From Humulus lupulus (lineage: Eukaryota > Streptophyta > Magnoliopsida > Rosales > Cannabaceae): 64,000 bases of DNA. Below, one piece after another: positions 42,748-53,941 of this stretch; the stretch's first letter is position 1, and every line of letters begins with the position of its first letter. Under the pieces are notes generated by a model. It did no database searches and was not told where the DNA came from. It worked only from the letters and a program-made list of their open reading frames with translations. The stretch is taken from positions 139,044,297 through 139,108,296 of the forward strand of contig NC_084793.1 in NCBI RefSeq assembly GCF_963169125.1, read 5' to 3'. The translations under genes and the position numbers were made by a program.

Positions 42748-43848
42748 TGTTGACCGTGTTTTTGGCCAACGACGTGAGAACGTCAAAAACGATAAAGCCT
42801 TCAAGAGAAATAAAACGACATAGACAGTTTTTGAACAGAAAGTAAATAACACAGCAATTTTTATAGTGGTTCAGCCCCAATATGTTGGTAATAGCCTAAT
42901 CCACTTAGAGTTGTGGTTATAGATCTGTACTCAAGATCAGATGAACTGAGCCAACTGAGTTTCTTCAATACAGATTACATAGATACAAGAATTCTTTCAG
43001 ATACCAGCACTTTCTCTCTCTAGAAAACTCAGACCCAAAAAGTCTAAAAAGAAGAAGAAGCCCCTTTCTGATCCCATAAGCCATATATTTATAGGCTTAG
43101 GATCATACATCTGATATCCCCTAGAATCGGGATATTTCATTATATTTATTATATTTAAATTACAAAAATATTCAAAATTTAACAGAACACCCAAATTGTG
43201 GGAAAAATGAGATATTCCCGCGTGTGCCAAGACTGGTTCTTGTTGAGCCGTTTCTAGGAATCTTGACTTAGTCCTCCTCTATCTGGTCGACCCATATCTC
43301 CTTCAAGCTAGTCGAACACACCTCTACTGGATAGTCACGCACTTAGCTGGTAGGATATATACTTGCTGGTCGGACATGTGCATGCTGGTAGGACATACAC
43401 TTGCTGGTAGGACCACTTGCTGGTAGGACATGCAAGTGCTGGTAGGACATGTGCATGCTGGACATATGCACTCCTCTCGTCTAACATGGCTATCTCCTCT
43501 AGCATGTGCCATGTCTCTCGTCTAACACGGCACTCTCCTCTAGCATGCCATGTCTATCGTCTAACATGGCACTCTCCTCTAGCATATGCCATGTCTCTCG
43601 TCTAACATGGCACTCTCCTCTAGCATGCCATTTATAGGCAGTAATGTCACTCCTGGGCAGTAATGTCGTGATTGGTCGGACAAGGTCATGCCTGGTCGGT
43701 CATGACACTTCTCAAGCCAGTCAAAATTTTATTACAACTCTGAGGAGTCAATGTATTTATTGACTATTAATGTGTCTCTTACTAACCATGCACTGCCACT
43801 TGTCACCTCTATTGCCACGTCATCGATCTCCAATTTTTGGGGATAACA
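42748..43848. mobile_element. Solo LTR nested in the Tat 3 LTR
   Basis: TGTTGACCGTGTT...GGGGATAACA, flanked by perfect GGTAG repeats (42743-42747 and 43849-43853), 1101 bp. Its ...GCAATTTTTATAGTGGTTCAG.. block resembles ..CAAATTTTTACGTGGATCAGG of the LTR at 61885, so it may be a related Tat-like family; orientation then is minus. It contains two tandem arrays. Confidence 0.88.
43345..43635. repeat. Two adjacent tandem arrays in solo LTR
   Basis: First, five to six copies of a ~20-bp unit around TGCTGGTAGGACATG (43345-43465). Then four copies of a 39-41-bp unit containing CGTCTAACATGGCACTCTCC, with starts at 43478, 43519, 43558 and 43599. Confidence 0.9.
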
Positions 43849-45043
43849 GGTAGAAACTTGTCAATGATATATGGATGGAAAACTCAAAGCTTGTTACGAA
43901 AACTGCGTAGATTGAACTTAAGAAAAACTTCAGAAAGAAAGATGCAGAACAACAATAGAGGATAATCTCGTATATTGCTTTTCTATCTTTGTCTACAATG
44001 AATTTTTCCAACCCCTTCATTTAAGGGGTCAAAGCCTATTTATAGATGGGCTCTAATGGCCTCTAATACAATGTGGTCCCAAGGGACAAGTTCATACGCT
44101 GGTACCCTATCAGAGTAGTGGTGCATGATGTAAAGGAGCAGAGGGTCTTGGTGTCGGTTGTCGGTACAGGGTTAGTGTTATGTAGGTCATGCCACTACTT
44201 CTTGTACTGATTCGTACTACAACTACTTATCAGGCACTGATGTCGGAATCACACTCTTGCCTCCCTCAGGGTTGTATGCCTCGTACGTGTTAATGTCCCC
44301 CGTACTTGTAGGTCCCTTTACCATTTCCAAAATATATCTTCTATCATCACCTTCTAATATTTTGCTAAGTTTTGGACCCACTTACCATTTCTCCTTCTCT
44401 ACTTGGGAGGCTTGGGACATATGGTACTTGATGAGGCAATGAAGCCCTCATTACGTGTGGCCTTCCTCTGTGCCCTGACATCATGGCAACCAAGCCCTTT
44501 GCATATTTTATATACGGTCAAAGTGTTCTTTGCTCATAGGCAGTGTCACCAAAATATGAGCAACACGGCAAGGCGTTTAGGCACCACGAGGGGTGCGTGA
44601 GGCATTCAGTTGGTTGCGGCGTGTGGGGCCTCGCTGTGCAAGGCACTTGGCATTCGAGGGGTGTGCGAGACACTTAGCTAGGTGCACCATGTAAAGCCTC
44701 GTGGTGCAAGCCCAGCCTTGCTATGTGTGACTTCAAGGAAACGAGGCCTTTGCAATGAGATAGTTGGCTTTACACATAGGTGAAGTGTGTTTGGCACACG
44801 ACTTCACGCATGGGCAACGTCGCGGCATCCAAAGAAACATGGCGAGGCGCTGGGGCCTTGTGTGATGTCTTCAGGTGCGTGAGGCGTAGTCAAGCAAGGC
44901 CTCACATAGCGAGGCCTTTACCCTCAGATGCTAGTCTTCTTCCACACAAGGGATGTGACTCGTAGAAGACTTGACACATGTTGGCATAAAGCAGGCCTCC
45001 TTCCCGAGTGCCTTGCACTTTTAGCGATTTTCCCACATTCACA

Positions 45044-45056
45044 CTTGCCCCGGGTC
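45044..45056 (-). other. Polypurine tract of Tat element 3
   Basis: Minus-strand ACCCGGGGCAAG precedes the LTR start TGTGAATG. Tat element 2 has CTCTGGGGCAAG before TGTGGATG. Confidence 0.65.
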
Positions 45057-45245
45057 TATATGTATACTTTTAAGTGTCCTTGTAGACTCTTTCCTCTTCT
45101 TTTGTATGACATGAATGGCCTTAGAGCTTTACGTTACTCAAGGTAGTTTGGGAGGCTCAACATTGGTGTATTATCTAATAGTGTATGAAGAAACATGATC
45201 TAAGTGTGTCTAAAGAAACACAAAAACCAGCTAAGTTTTGGTGGT
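45057..45245. other. Short Tat 3 3' non-coding segment before nested solo LTR
   Basis: No gene. The GTGGT at 45241-45245 is the left copy of the target duplication. The phrase ATGATCTAAGTGTGTC at about 45195 recurs as GTGATCTAAGTGTGTC at 47697, just beyond the solo LTR. Confidence 0.6.
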
Positions 45246-47693
45246 TGTAACGACCCAAATTAGCTAATAAGGCTTAAGGGCCTTGATTAGCGTGCCAGGA
45301 GGGCATGACGGGATTTATGTGTGGTATTTATAAATTAAATGCATGATTGTGATTTAAAGCATGTTATATGACTATTTGTTTATCTGAGATGCATGACTAT
45401 GTATATTAGTATGCATGCAGGCCCGAATCGTGTTAGAAGGGCATAATTGTAATTTCGGCCATGTTAGGCATAACTGTATTGATATGTGATGATTGCTGAG
45501 ACCACACCGTGATGTGGATGTTTCTGTGATTTGTGACTCAAGGCGATCCCAGTGAGCAGGCTAGCGGAAAGTCTTAGCGGGAATTTATACCCGGCTCGGG
45601 GCGAGCCTGGGGGTATGAACAGGAATTCAGAGGATAGAGTGAGATGTACCTTGATGATGGGGAGTACTTATTTGATGGTTTATCAGGTGTTGGGAAGCAA
45701 CGGGAAAATATTAGGGACACTTGAGGAATTAGTGGGAATTTGGGTAATATGACTAAAACGCCCCTTTATGGACTTAAAGGTTTAGAATTTAATAGGGTGG
45801 GCATTTTGGTCATTTGGCCTTTAAAGATAGATTTTTTTGGCTTTATATTGTGAGTGGGATTGTTAGAGAGTGTGAATGCTGAAGGAAAGAAAGAAAAAAA
45901 GGAAAGAAGGAAAAGAAGAGGGAAAACAGAGGGGTGGTTCGGTTGTGCACTCTTGCACCATTTTCCCTCCATTTTTCTTGGAGCAAAGCTTGGTGGAGAG
46001 CAATGATAAGCTGAGCATCAAGGATCTTGGGTTAGGCTTGAGGATTGGCTAGGGGTTAGCAAGATCACATCAGAAGTTTGAGGTAAGTTCTTGGAGATTT
46101 TTGTTTTAGGGTTTTGGCTGGTTTGAGCTGTGTTTTGAATTGAGTTGTTGGGAACTTTAGGGGATTTCTGGGCAAGCTTTGAGGATGAACAAGCTAAGGA
46201 GGCCTAGGGTTGAATCAAGGTCGAAATTTCATCAATGGTAAGAATTCCAAGCCTTTAACTTTGTTGTTAAATGAATTTCTGGTTTTTGAGTTCATCATGT
46301 TAGATTTTGAGATTTGGGTTGAATGTGATTGGGTTTTGAGTTCTTGGGATGCTTGGGATGAGTGTGGAGTGTGTATAAGCTTGATTTTGGGTTTGGGAAA
46401 AGGTTTGGACAAGTTTGGAGTTGAAATGGGAGGTGAAAATCGCAAGATGCGATTTTTGGTTCTGCTGGGCTGCAACTAGCGCTACAGCGCTAGTCAGTGG
46501 GCGCTGTAGCGCTAGCCCCTGTTCTGGGGGGAGTGTTCTGCTTGTAGCGCTACAGCGCCCTCTTTAGAGCGCTGTAGCGCTGCACTGTTCACAGAGGTGA
46601 ATTTTTGGGTTTTTATGAGGGATTTTGACCTAGGGTTCGGGGCTCGATTCCGCCACTTTGTTTTGGGGATTTAGGACTTCCCGGGGGCTCGGGATTGGTC
46701 CCGAGGCTAGGTATTCGGACTTGGGGTTCGGTGTTGACTTTGACCTATGTTTGTGCCTAGGTGTGCGCTAAGGCTCGAGTGGGATCGTGCTCAAGGAGTC
46801 AGGTGATCTAAGCTATTGAAGGGAAAGGTAAGAAAACTATAACACCCGTAGGATAGGGCATGGGCCCATAGTGTGATTGCGGGGCACAGTCCTATATTGC
46901 ATGTTGCATGATGAAATGATTGCCGGGCATGGCCCTCTATTGCATTACATGTTAGGGTGCAGATTTAAATGAATTGATATTTGTTTGAATGTGTTTGATT
47001 TATGCTATATATGATTATAGTGAATTGCACGGCTATGGCCGAGGGCGGCAAGGCCGAGAACGGCAGCGGGGCCGGAAGTAACACCTAGCACATGGGATGC
47101 TATGGTCAGGGCAGGGCCCGGGACCCACAGGATATGTGTGAGATCCTGCGGTGAAGACCGAGACCCCAGGCTTCGGTAAGGCTTCGGGGACGGCATGGCC
47201 GTGTTTGCTTAGTCTATGGTTGACTTGTTTATGTGTGGATTATCTGTTATGATAAATTGTATAAATTGCTTATGTTATGTTCTGCATGAGTTTTCTTGCT
47301 GGGCTTCAGCTCACGGGTGCTCCGTGTTGCAGGTAGGGCAAAGTCTGAGTCAACCAACCATGAGTACGGAGAGCGTGAAGCGACGCGTACATGTTTGGCC
47401 TGCCCGACTGCTTTGGTTGGGGGTTTATTTGAAAATGGCTGTAATAATCTATGATTTTATGATTTATCAACTGTAAACTTATTTCAAGATGTAAATAGTT
47501 TTCAAACCTTATTTTTGGGATCCCAAATGCTTAATACTAGCAGTTTTAAATGAAACGACGCATTTTCTAAGATTACAGCCTTAAATTTTAATTAGTCACA
47601 CTTTTGTCTCAAAACCTCGGTTAGCGAGTTCATTGCACACTATTTTGTCTTAAAAATCACTTAGTAACGGCTCTAAGGAAGTAGGGCGTTACA
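45246..47693 (+). mobile_element. Solo LTR of long TGTAACG gypsy family, complete reference copy
   Basis: TGTAACGACCC...TAGGGCGTTACA, 2448 bp, flanked by perfect GTGGT repeats (45241-45245 and 47694-47698). It contains no primer-binding site or coding domain. It carries an AT-rich leader-like portion, a GTTTGAGGTAAGTTC donor-like site (about 46076-46090), a palindrome cluster (46476-46581), and the family motif CTTGCTGGGCTTCAGCTCAC (47297-47316). It is the best copy for comparing the fragments at 793, 14882, 19114/28184, 31573 and 58634. Confidence 0.93.
46476..46581. repeat. Palindrome cluster, word AGCGCTACAGCGCT, alternating orientation
   Basis: CTAGCGCTACAGCGCTAG at 46476-46493, GCGCTGTAGCGCTAG at about 46501, TAGCGCTACAGCGC at about 46544, AGCGCTGTAGCGCT at about 46568. 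The central dinucleotide alternates AC/GT, so neighbours are reverse complements and the whole block can fold. Confidence 0.93.
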
Positions 47694-48358
47694 GTGGTGA
47701 TCTAAGTGTGTCCCTAAGATGTGATGAGGAACAATCTTTTCCAATTGCGAATCCCAAGGTTTCGAAGGTTCTTGATCTCCACCATCCATCCAAATTTGAT
47801 CCAATGGCTAGAAAGCCTTGACTTTCCCTATAAATACCGCAAGACTTAAACCTACCTCTTCACACCAACACTTATTTAGCTTAGCGGTATCTCTTTCAAG
47901 CTATATCTAGGAGCTCCAAGGTTCTATTCTTCGCAGATGCATTTTTTAGGTGATTTTTTCCCCTTTTCATTTATTCATTCATTATTATATTTATTTTTTT
48001 GCTTGTTTCCTCCCATATCAGGTTTTCATTGCAGTGGCACTAGGCGCTCTCTTGCTGCTAAGGATCCACTCTCACTTGTCACTCGAACCTTCTTTACACA
48101 CCTAAAATTTTGTCCTCGCACATCGGCGGAAACACACATACACACCTAGGTATACCTTCATCCCTCAATGATACTCATGTATCCTTTATCTTTTATATGA
48201 GGGTAGGGTCACCAATTTATATTGCACCCATTCTTTATAGGTTTTTTTTACGGCCCATTAGGCGCGTTTTGATGGGTCATTTTCTTACACCCATCATACT
48301 TATGTTGTACATATAGGATTGTCTTCACGCACACATGTCATCGGGTCTGAGCTGGCCC
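47694..48358 (+). promoter_or_regulatory. Promoter and leader of the opposite-strand Tat gene
   Basis: A TATAAATA box at 47829-47836 (context CCCTATAAATACC) lies about 520 bases upstream of the ATG at 48359. Plausible leader introns are seen, for example a TTTTTAGGTGATT donor context near 47945 and CATATCAGG near 48016. The direction is opposite to gag-pol, so transcription must be independent of the LTR promoter. Confidence 0.55.
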
Positions 48359-50838
48359 ATGGAATCTAAGCGGTGCTCTGAAGGTCCACCTAGTGTTGAA
48401 TTTATCGAGTTGTCATCCTCCGACTATGAGGCTGACGTTTGTAAACCACCTAATAATGGGGGTGTGCGAATGCTCTACCTACAGAGGTTGTCCTACCTTA
48501 AGCAGAAGGCTTGGAGCCTTGATAATGAACTCGAATCTGTTACTAGTGGAGAGGGTTTAAGTTTTTCCCCGTGGCATGAAATGTATGTCTCCCAACTAAA
48601 ATCAACCCTCCAGTATTGTATAGCCGAAATCGCTTGCCTAGAGGAAAACCTGCCACCTAAACCTCCTTCTTTCTATGGTGATGAATCCTCAGGCTATGGG
48701 GGGCCTGCCCGTGGGGGTGCTTATTGTGATCCACTTGAACCTGAGTTTCTTTCTATGGTTTTCCCCACGTTTCCTCACCTGCCCCTAGTCGTACGTCATA
48801 GGGTCAACCAGTGTGCGGGTAGACGTAAGACACGTAGAGGGCCTCCTGGGGGGTTGATGAAGTCAATCGCTCACAAATTGTATGTTGTCTCTGTCCACGT
48901 ACCAAACATGCCGATGAGGAATTCTGAAAATTCTGAGGATGCAGGTATAATGTCCAATCTTACCCTTGTTAAGCTTGCCAGCATGCTGAAGGCCTGCCAA
49001 CTATTTTCGGACATCAACTTCATTATTCCATCCCACGAGGACCGTTCATCTGATCCGCCAAGGGGCTCGTTGCTTTCAGTGACTCAATAATCAAATCCGG
49101 TGGGGTCTTGCCGCTTCATCCCTTTTATGTGAAGGTACGCAACTACTTTGAGCTGGCACCCCAACTGTCCCCTAACTCTTGGGTTGTGCTCAGTTGTTTA
49201 TGCGTGGTATACAAACAAGTGCACTCTAGAGGGCCTTCCATGAGTGAGGTCCACCACCTTTATACCCTTAGGATGAACCCAACAGCCCCTGGATTTTATC
49301 AGCTCCAGAAAGTCGTGGCTCTTATAGGGTATCCCCTTGTGGAGGGTTACATTTCCAATAGGGTCTCGCATAAGAGTGACTTCTTCTTCACCAACAGCGT
49401 GTCCACTCAACCTACACGCTTCAACACTTCAAGTAAGCTTATTCCCACCTTGAGTTCGTATATAAGAAATGTCTCTTTTACCCCCTTTTTCTAGTTTATC
49501 TAACTATGGCTATTTCTTTTTTCTTGACCACAGGTCTCGAAGGTGTTGTCGGCCCTACCTTCAGTTCGTCGGCCCGCGATTGAGTGGCGAAGATCCTGGG
49601 TGTGCTAGCCTTGCATAAACAGGCATATGGCCCTTTTAGGGAGGGCAATCTTTATTCGTACAAGCTGTTGTCTCCAGATCAAGTTGTTTCCTTATCCTCT
49701 GTCTTGTCAAAATCTACCGTCCCATGGGTATATGGTGGTGATTAAGACAGTTCTGATGAGGAAGCTGATAATGATTACGATAACTCTTCGGGTGACCATA
49801 TGGAAATGGAGGATGAAGTCGAGGTGGAGTCTGATAATTTTTCATGTTTACGGTCCATGGCCGGTAGGGCTAGGGATGTTGCCGACGACGGACACATCGA
49901 CAGTGTTACTTCTCAGGTTCCGCTGTCAGTGCCTGGTGGTGAGTCTGCTTTCAACACCCATACTCCCCCTCTTCTATCCCAAAGCGGAACTTCGTCCTAC
50001 CTTCTTTTTGTGATGCCTTTCCACCCTTGGGGGCATTTGGGGCAGGCATATTTGGGTGCCTCTCTGCGAAAAGAGGTGGCTCTGTGCCCCTCTGGCCCCC
50101 GTGCCTTTGCAGATGGATCAGGACCCTCTCGGTCTCCTTCCTTGTCTAAGCATGACTTGATGGGTATACATGCTTCCCCCCATTGAGCTTATACTTTTGC
50201 TTCTGGAGGCCATCCTCTAGTAAGCCAGTGCAGAGAGGCCATGAACCATTACATGGGCAACATTCCTAAAGGCGAGTGGGGGTCTATGCATGACATTCCA
50301 CATGACGAGTTGGGTGAGGCTTATATGCGAGCCTCTATGCAGTTCTTTGTCAAAACACCCAATGTATGTTTTTTAGTTTTGATATCTCTTGACCATTGAT
50401 GTTTTATTTTGTTTCATATGCCCTTACTTAGGCTTCCATCCTGGGTCACCGACTTGTTGCCTCAAGCTCCTCCTCCACACAACGGCTACAACTCGAGCTT
50501 AAGGGGGCAATGTAGAATCTCTCAATGGATGAGGCAGAAAAGGACCACACGGGTCTGCGATTTGGAGGGTCAGCTTGTTGAAGCAGTTTGCCTTAGGGAT
50601 GCTGCACTGGCCAAGGCTGCTTCGACCTCTCACTCCAATACTAGACTTGAAGCTACTATCCACACTCTAAATGAGAAGATTAACATGCTTGAGGCTAAAC
50701 TTGTAAATGCTGAGAACGACATAATTAAGCATGCTACATGCCATGTGGAGGACTAATCCTGACGTCGACCTCTTGACCTTTGGAGAGTATGCAACTGGGA
50801 AAATTTCTGAGTGGAAAGGTAGGGGTGGAAACCCGTAG
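48359..50838 (+). pseudogene. Opposite-strand extra gene of Tat element 3 (PF04195-like)
   Basis: Homologue of the gene at 26312-23982. Start at the ATG at 48359 (MESKRCSEGPPSVEFIEL). The first exon-like part has helix-rich LQRLSYLKQKAWSLDNELES and IACLEENLPPKPPSFYG. A frameshift near 49070 leads into the central domain LPLHPFYVKVRNYFELAPQL, VHHLYTLRMNPTAPGFYQL and HKSDFFFTNS (about 49100-49425). Likely intron 49430-49531 (AAGTAAGC to CCACAG). It continues GLEGVVGPTFSSSARD, stop, with YGGD, stop, then an acidic EMEDEVEVESDN. A second likely intron ends near 50431 (TTACTTAG). The coiled coil CDLEGQLVEAVCLRDAALAK and conserved tail NPDVDLLTFGEYA...GRGGNP end at 50838. No function is known; the domain occurs in many plant gypsy elements. 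Confidence 0.75.
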
Positions 50839-51694
50839 ATCCCTTTTTCAAGGCTTATTTGTATACATGTATGTTGCTGTCGTGTAACCCTCCATGTTGT
50901 TTTCTTTTATGGGACTCCTCATAAGTCTTTAATGGTGCGTGGGACTCTTGGTTTGTATGTCCTTGTTTATTTTTTATATCGACTATGAGGATGCATTGGG
51001 ATTTCTGGCCTTTGTCATTCTCTTTTGATTATCAAGCTTTATGGAGTTTGATAAGTCCCTCTTATTATTATTTTTTGATGACTTCCTTATGTCTTCTTTA
51101 GGCTGATGACAATAGTCTTTTTTGTGCACCTTGACTATACTTGTAAGGAAATATTAATCCTTTAGGTTATTAGTATCCTTTTTATATTCCTTGCGCGCGC
51201 TTGTACTTTTGTGCGAGAAGCATCTTTCTCATCATTATGTATAGTACTATTTTCGCAAGGGTCTTTTTTAGGACCCTTTTTGGATAGCCGGCTTAGTGGC
51301 CATTCTATTGGGAGATGCCTTCCTTACAGCCTCACCCCCTGTGGGGGTGTCAACCTTTGGTTGGAGGTCATTTTTGTATTCCCTTGATATTCATAAGAGA
51401 CAACTTTTCGAGTTTATTCTTTTTTGCATATATGCGTGCCTCCTTTCCTGCCCCCCAAGTGCTTGGTGAAATTTATTCCGTCAAGCACTTTGATGAATGT
51501 TTGGATAGAGAAGAAATGTAGCATTCAAAGTAGGGAATACTTTCATTCATAGTAGGTAGATTACAAAGACATATATGAAACGGTTACATATACTTGTGAG
51601 GTTATCTGGGTAACCTCTTGGATTCCTATCTGCTAAGTTAGCACAACATACAATAAACTAAATACGGATATTCTTTGCATTGGATATGAAAGTC
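50839..51694. other. Non-coding tract between extra gene and integrase end
   Basis: T-rich, probably containing the convergent 3' ends of both transcription units. It includes, reversed, the conserved Tat block (GAGAAGCATCTTTCTCATCA, TATAGTACTATTTTCGCAAGG; about 51210-51290). The 68-codon open stretch at 51315 has no recognised domain. Confidence 0.6.
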
Positions 51695-52690
51695 TTACTG
51701 GTAGTATTTCTTGAGGAGTTCCGCATTCCATGCTCGGGGTATTACGGTGTCATACATGCATGCTAGTTTATAAGTGTTCAGCGGTATGCACTGGGGGACT
51801 TGGTAGGGTCCTTCCCAGTTCTCCCCTAGCTCCCCTGCCCCAAGGTCTCGCGTGTTGGGGAGTACCTTTCTCAGCACCAAGTCTCCTACCCTAAACATTC
51901 TTTCTCGTACCCTGGAGTTGTAGTACATTGTTGCCCATTGCTGGTATACCGCCACTCTTAGTTGCACCCTTTTCCTTCTTTCTTATAACATGTCTAAGTT
52001 TTCAGCCATTTCCGCATGGTTGACTTGGTCCTCGTATCCCTGTATCCTGAAGGAGTTAACATTCATCTCAACCGGGAGGACAGCCTCGCATCCATATGCT
52101 AAGGAAAAATGGGTCTCCCCAGTGGTTGAGTGTGGCATTGTCCTATAGGCCCAAAGCAGATTAGGTAGCTCCTCGACCTAGGCTCCCTTCAGATTCTCTA
52201 GTTTCGTTTTTAGGTTCTTCTTGAGGTCTTCGTTAATAGCCTCCACTTGACCATTGGCCTATGGGTGCACAACGAATGAGAAGCTTCTCCTTATTCCTTT
52301 CTCCTTACAGTACTCCTCGAACCTTTCCCCCTCAAACTGTGTGCCGTTGTCATAAATGATTTTATAGGGCACTCCATACCTACAGACATTGGATTTGTTG
52401 ACAATGGTGGTGATCTACTTGGCCATTATTTTTATTAGAGGTTCTGCTTCAACCTACTTGGTGAAGTAATCTATCACTACGACTGCGTACTTGGCTCCTC
52501 CTCTGCTTACAGGAAGGGCATCGATCAAGTCTATTCCCCAAATAGCAAAATACCAAGCGCTGGTTAGCACATTTCGGGGCTTCCGGGAGTAGTTTGAGTG
52601 TCTTTGACATTTCTCACACTTTCTCGCGATGCCACTTGCATCCTTCTCCATAGAGGGATAGTGGTACCTTTACCTCATGGCTTTCCTGGC
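51695..52690 (-). pseudogene. Tat integrase
   Basis: Would insert the element cDNA. Minus-strand landmarks: zinc-finger end CEKCQRHSNYSRKPRN (about 52620-52570). The core has WGIDLIDALPVSRGGAKYAV (first catalytic Asp), then a stop, YKIIYDNGTQFEG (second Asp), FSFVVHP-stop-ANGQVEAINEDLKK (Glu) and [19 protein letters not shown]. The C-terminal domain (51967-51695) has RVAVYQQWATMYYNSRVRER, FRVGDLVLRKVLPNTRDLGA, ENWEGPYQV and the terminal WNAELLKKYYQ. The catalytic triad is preserved despite at least five stops. Confidence 0.88.
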
Positions 52691-52831
52691 CGTAGATAGC
52701 CCACTCGCATGGTTTCCGTGTTCGCCCTAGTGTATTTCATACAAAAATTTCATTGCTTCCTCTTCATCAACACACAGCAAGAGCGGCACAGAAAATCCTC
52801 TCTTGTACAAGACTCTGTCTACTAAGGTGTA

Positions 52832-53863
52832 TCAAGGGGCTTTATATGCCAGCCTCCGAGCCTCTCTCTTGTCTGTCGGTAGAGCTCCATCCCTCAGGTA
52901 TTTCATAATTGGGTCTTCCCATGATTCTTTTGGGGTGTTGTTCATGTGAACCTCTGCTTTAGTGATGCTTGGCCTGGATAAGTATTCCACAGGTACAGAC
53001 TCGAGTATGTCTCCATCCTTTGTGGATGCCAGCTTTGCGAGGGCATCGTGGGTATTCCTCTCTCCTTGGATTTGCTCTATGGTATACCTCTCCAATTGCT
53101 CCAGATAACCTTTTTACCCTTGTTAGGTATGTGGCCATCTTAGGACCCCTCACTTGATACACGCCCTTCACCTGGAATAACACCAACTGTGAGTTGTTAA
53201 AAATGTCTAAATGTGTTACCTTTAGCCCCTGGGCCAACCGCAATCCGGGTAGAAGCGCTTCATACTCTGCCTCATTGTTCGAGGCTTCAAATCCAAACCT
53301 TATCGCGTAGTACATCTTGTGTCCTTCGGGGCCAGTCATCACGATACCTGCTCTAGCTCCCCCTTCATTGGATGCTCCATCCACATGGAGGCTCCATTCC
53401 TCAAACTTTCCTTCATCTTCCTTTCCGACCGACTCACCCTCTCCAATAACTCCACTACGAAGTCCGCGAGCACTTGCCCATTGATGGAGGTCCTTGGGGT
53501 ATATGTGATGCCAAATTGACTTAACTCAATCGACCATTTCATCAATCTTCTCGTGTTTTCAGGTTTGTGCAAGACCTATCTCAAGGGGTTATCAGTGAGT
53601 ACCTCGATCGCATGAGTGTGGAAGTAGGGCCTTAACTTTCTTGAGGCCACAACTAAGGCATATGCTAACTTCTCTATCCATGGGTACTGGGTTTCCACAT
53701 CTATCAACCGTTTACTGACGTAGTACACGAGTTGTTGGTGCTTCTTCTCTTCTTTAACCAAGGCAGCACTTGTGGCATGCTCAGATTTTGCCAAGTATAA
53801 GTATAACCTTTCGCCCTTTTCAGGTTTAGGCAACAAGGGTGGCTTCCCTAGGTGTTCCTTCAA
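52832..53863 (-). pseudogene. Tat RNase H and second (archaeal-type) RNase H
   Basis: The first RNase H/connection part (53863-53576) reads LKEHLGKPPLLPKPEKGERL, then SEHATSAALVKEE, VYYVSKRLIDVETQYPWIEK and a LRPYFHTHAIEVLTDNPL end. A linker with MKWSIELSQFGITYTPR and GQVLADFVVEL follows. The second RNase H (about 53390-53110) has DGASNEGGARAGIVMTGPEG, FGFEASNNEAEYEALLPGL and LDIFNNSQLVLFQVKGVYQV. The normal D of the (S/N)DSQL motif is N here, which would impair catalysis. Its presence between RNase H and integrase is diagnostic of the Tat lineage. A frameshift follows toward 52959, with a further piece to 52832. Confidence 0.85.
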
Positions 53864-53941
53864 CTTGGCAAAGGCTTCCTCGCAATCTCAATCCCAAGCA
53901 AACTTTTTGTTCTCGTTTAGGATGTTGAAGAAGGGGAGGCA

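Larger units (their letters stand above)
42736..45043 (-). repeat. 3' LTR of Tat element 3, split by a solo LTR
   Basis: Plus-strand view TGTTGATGGTAG (42736-42747), interruption to 43848, then AAACTTGTCAATG... to CCCACATTCACA (45043). It aligns with 57531-58633 over its length (for example GGATGGAAAACTCAAAGC, TTGAACTTAAGAAAAACTTC). A GC-rich repeat lies at about 44560-44720. In reverse it starts TGTGAATGTGGG, like TGTGGATGCC of Tat LTR 2. Confidence 0.82.

Noticed and set aside
46210..46479. Open frames of 86-89 codons on both strands in the 45246 solo LTR
   Set aside because: They lie in non-coding LTR, have no recognisable domain, and show no coding pattern by eye.
48335..49090. Opposite-strand frame as a host gene
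   Set aside because: A homologous copy lies in Tat element 1 at the corresponding place and orientation, so it belongs to the transposon.
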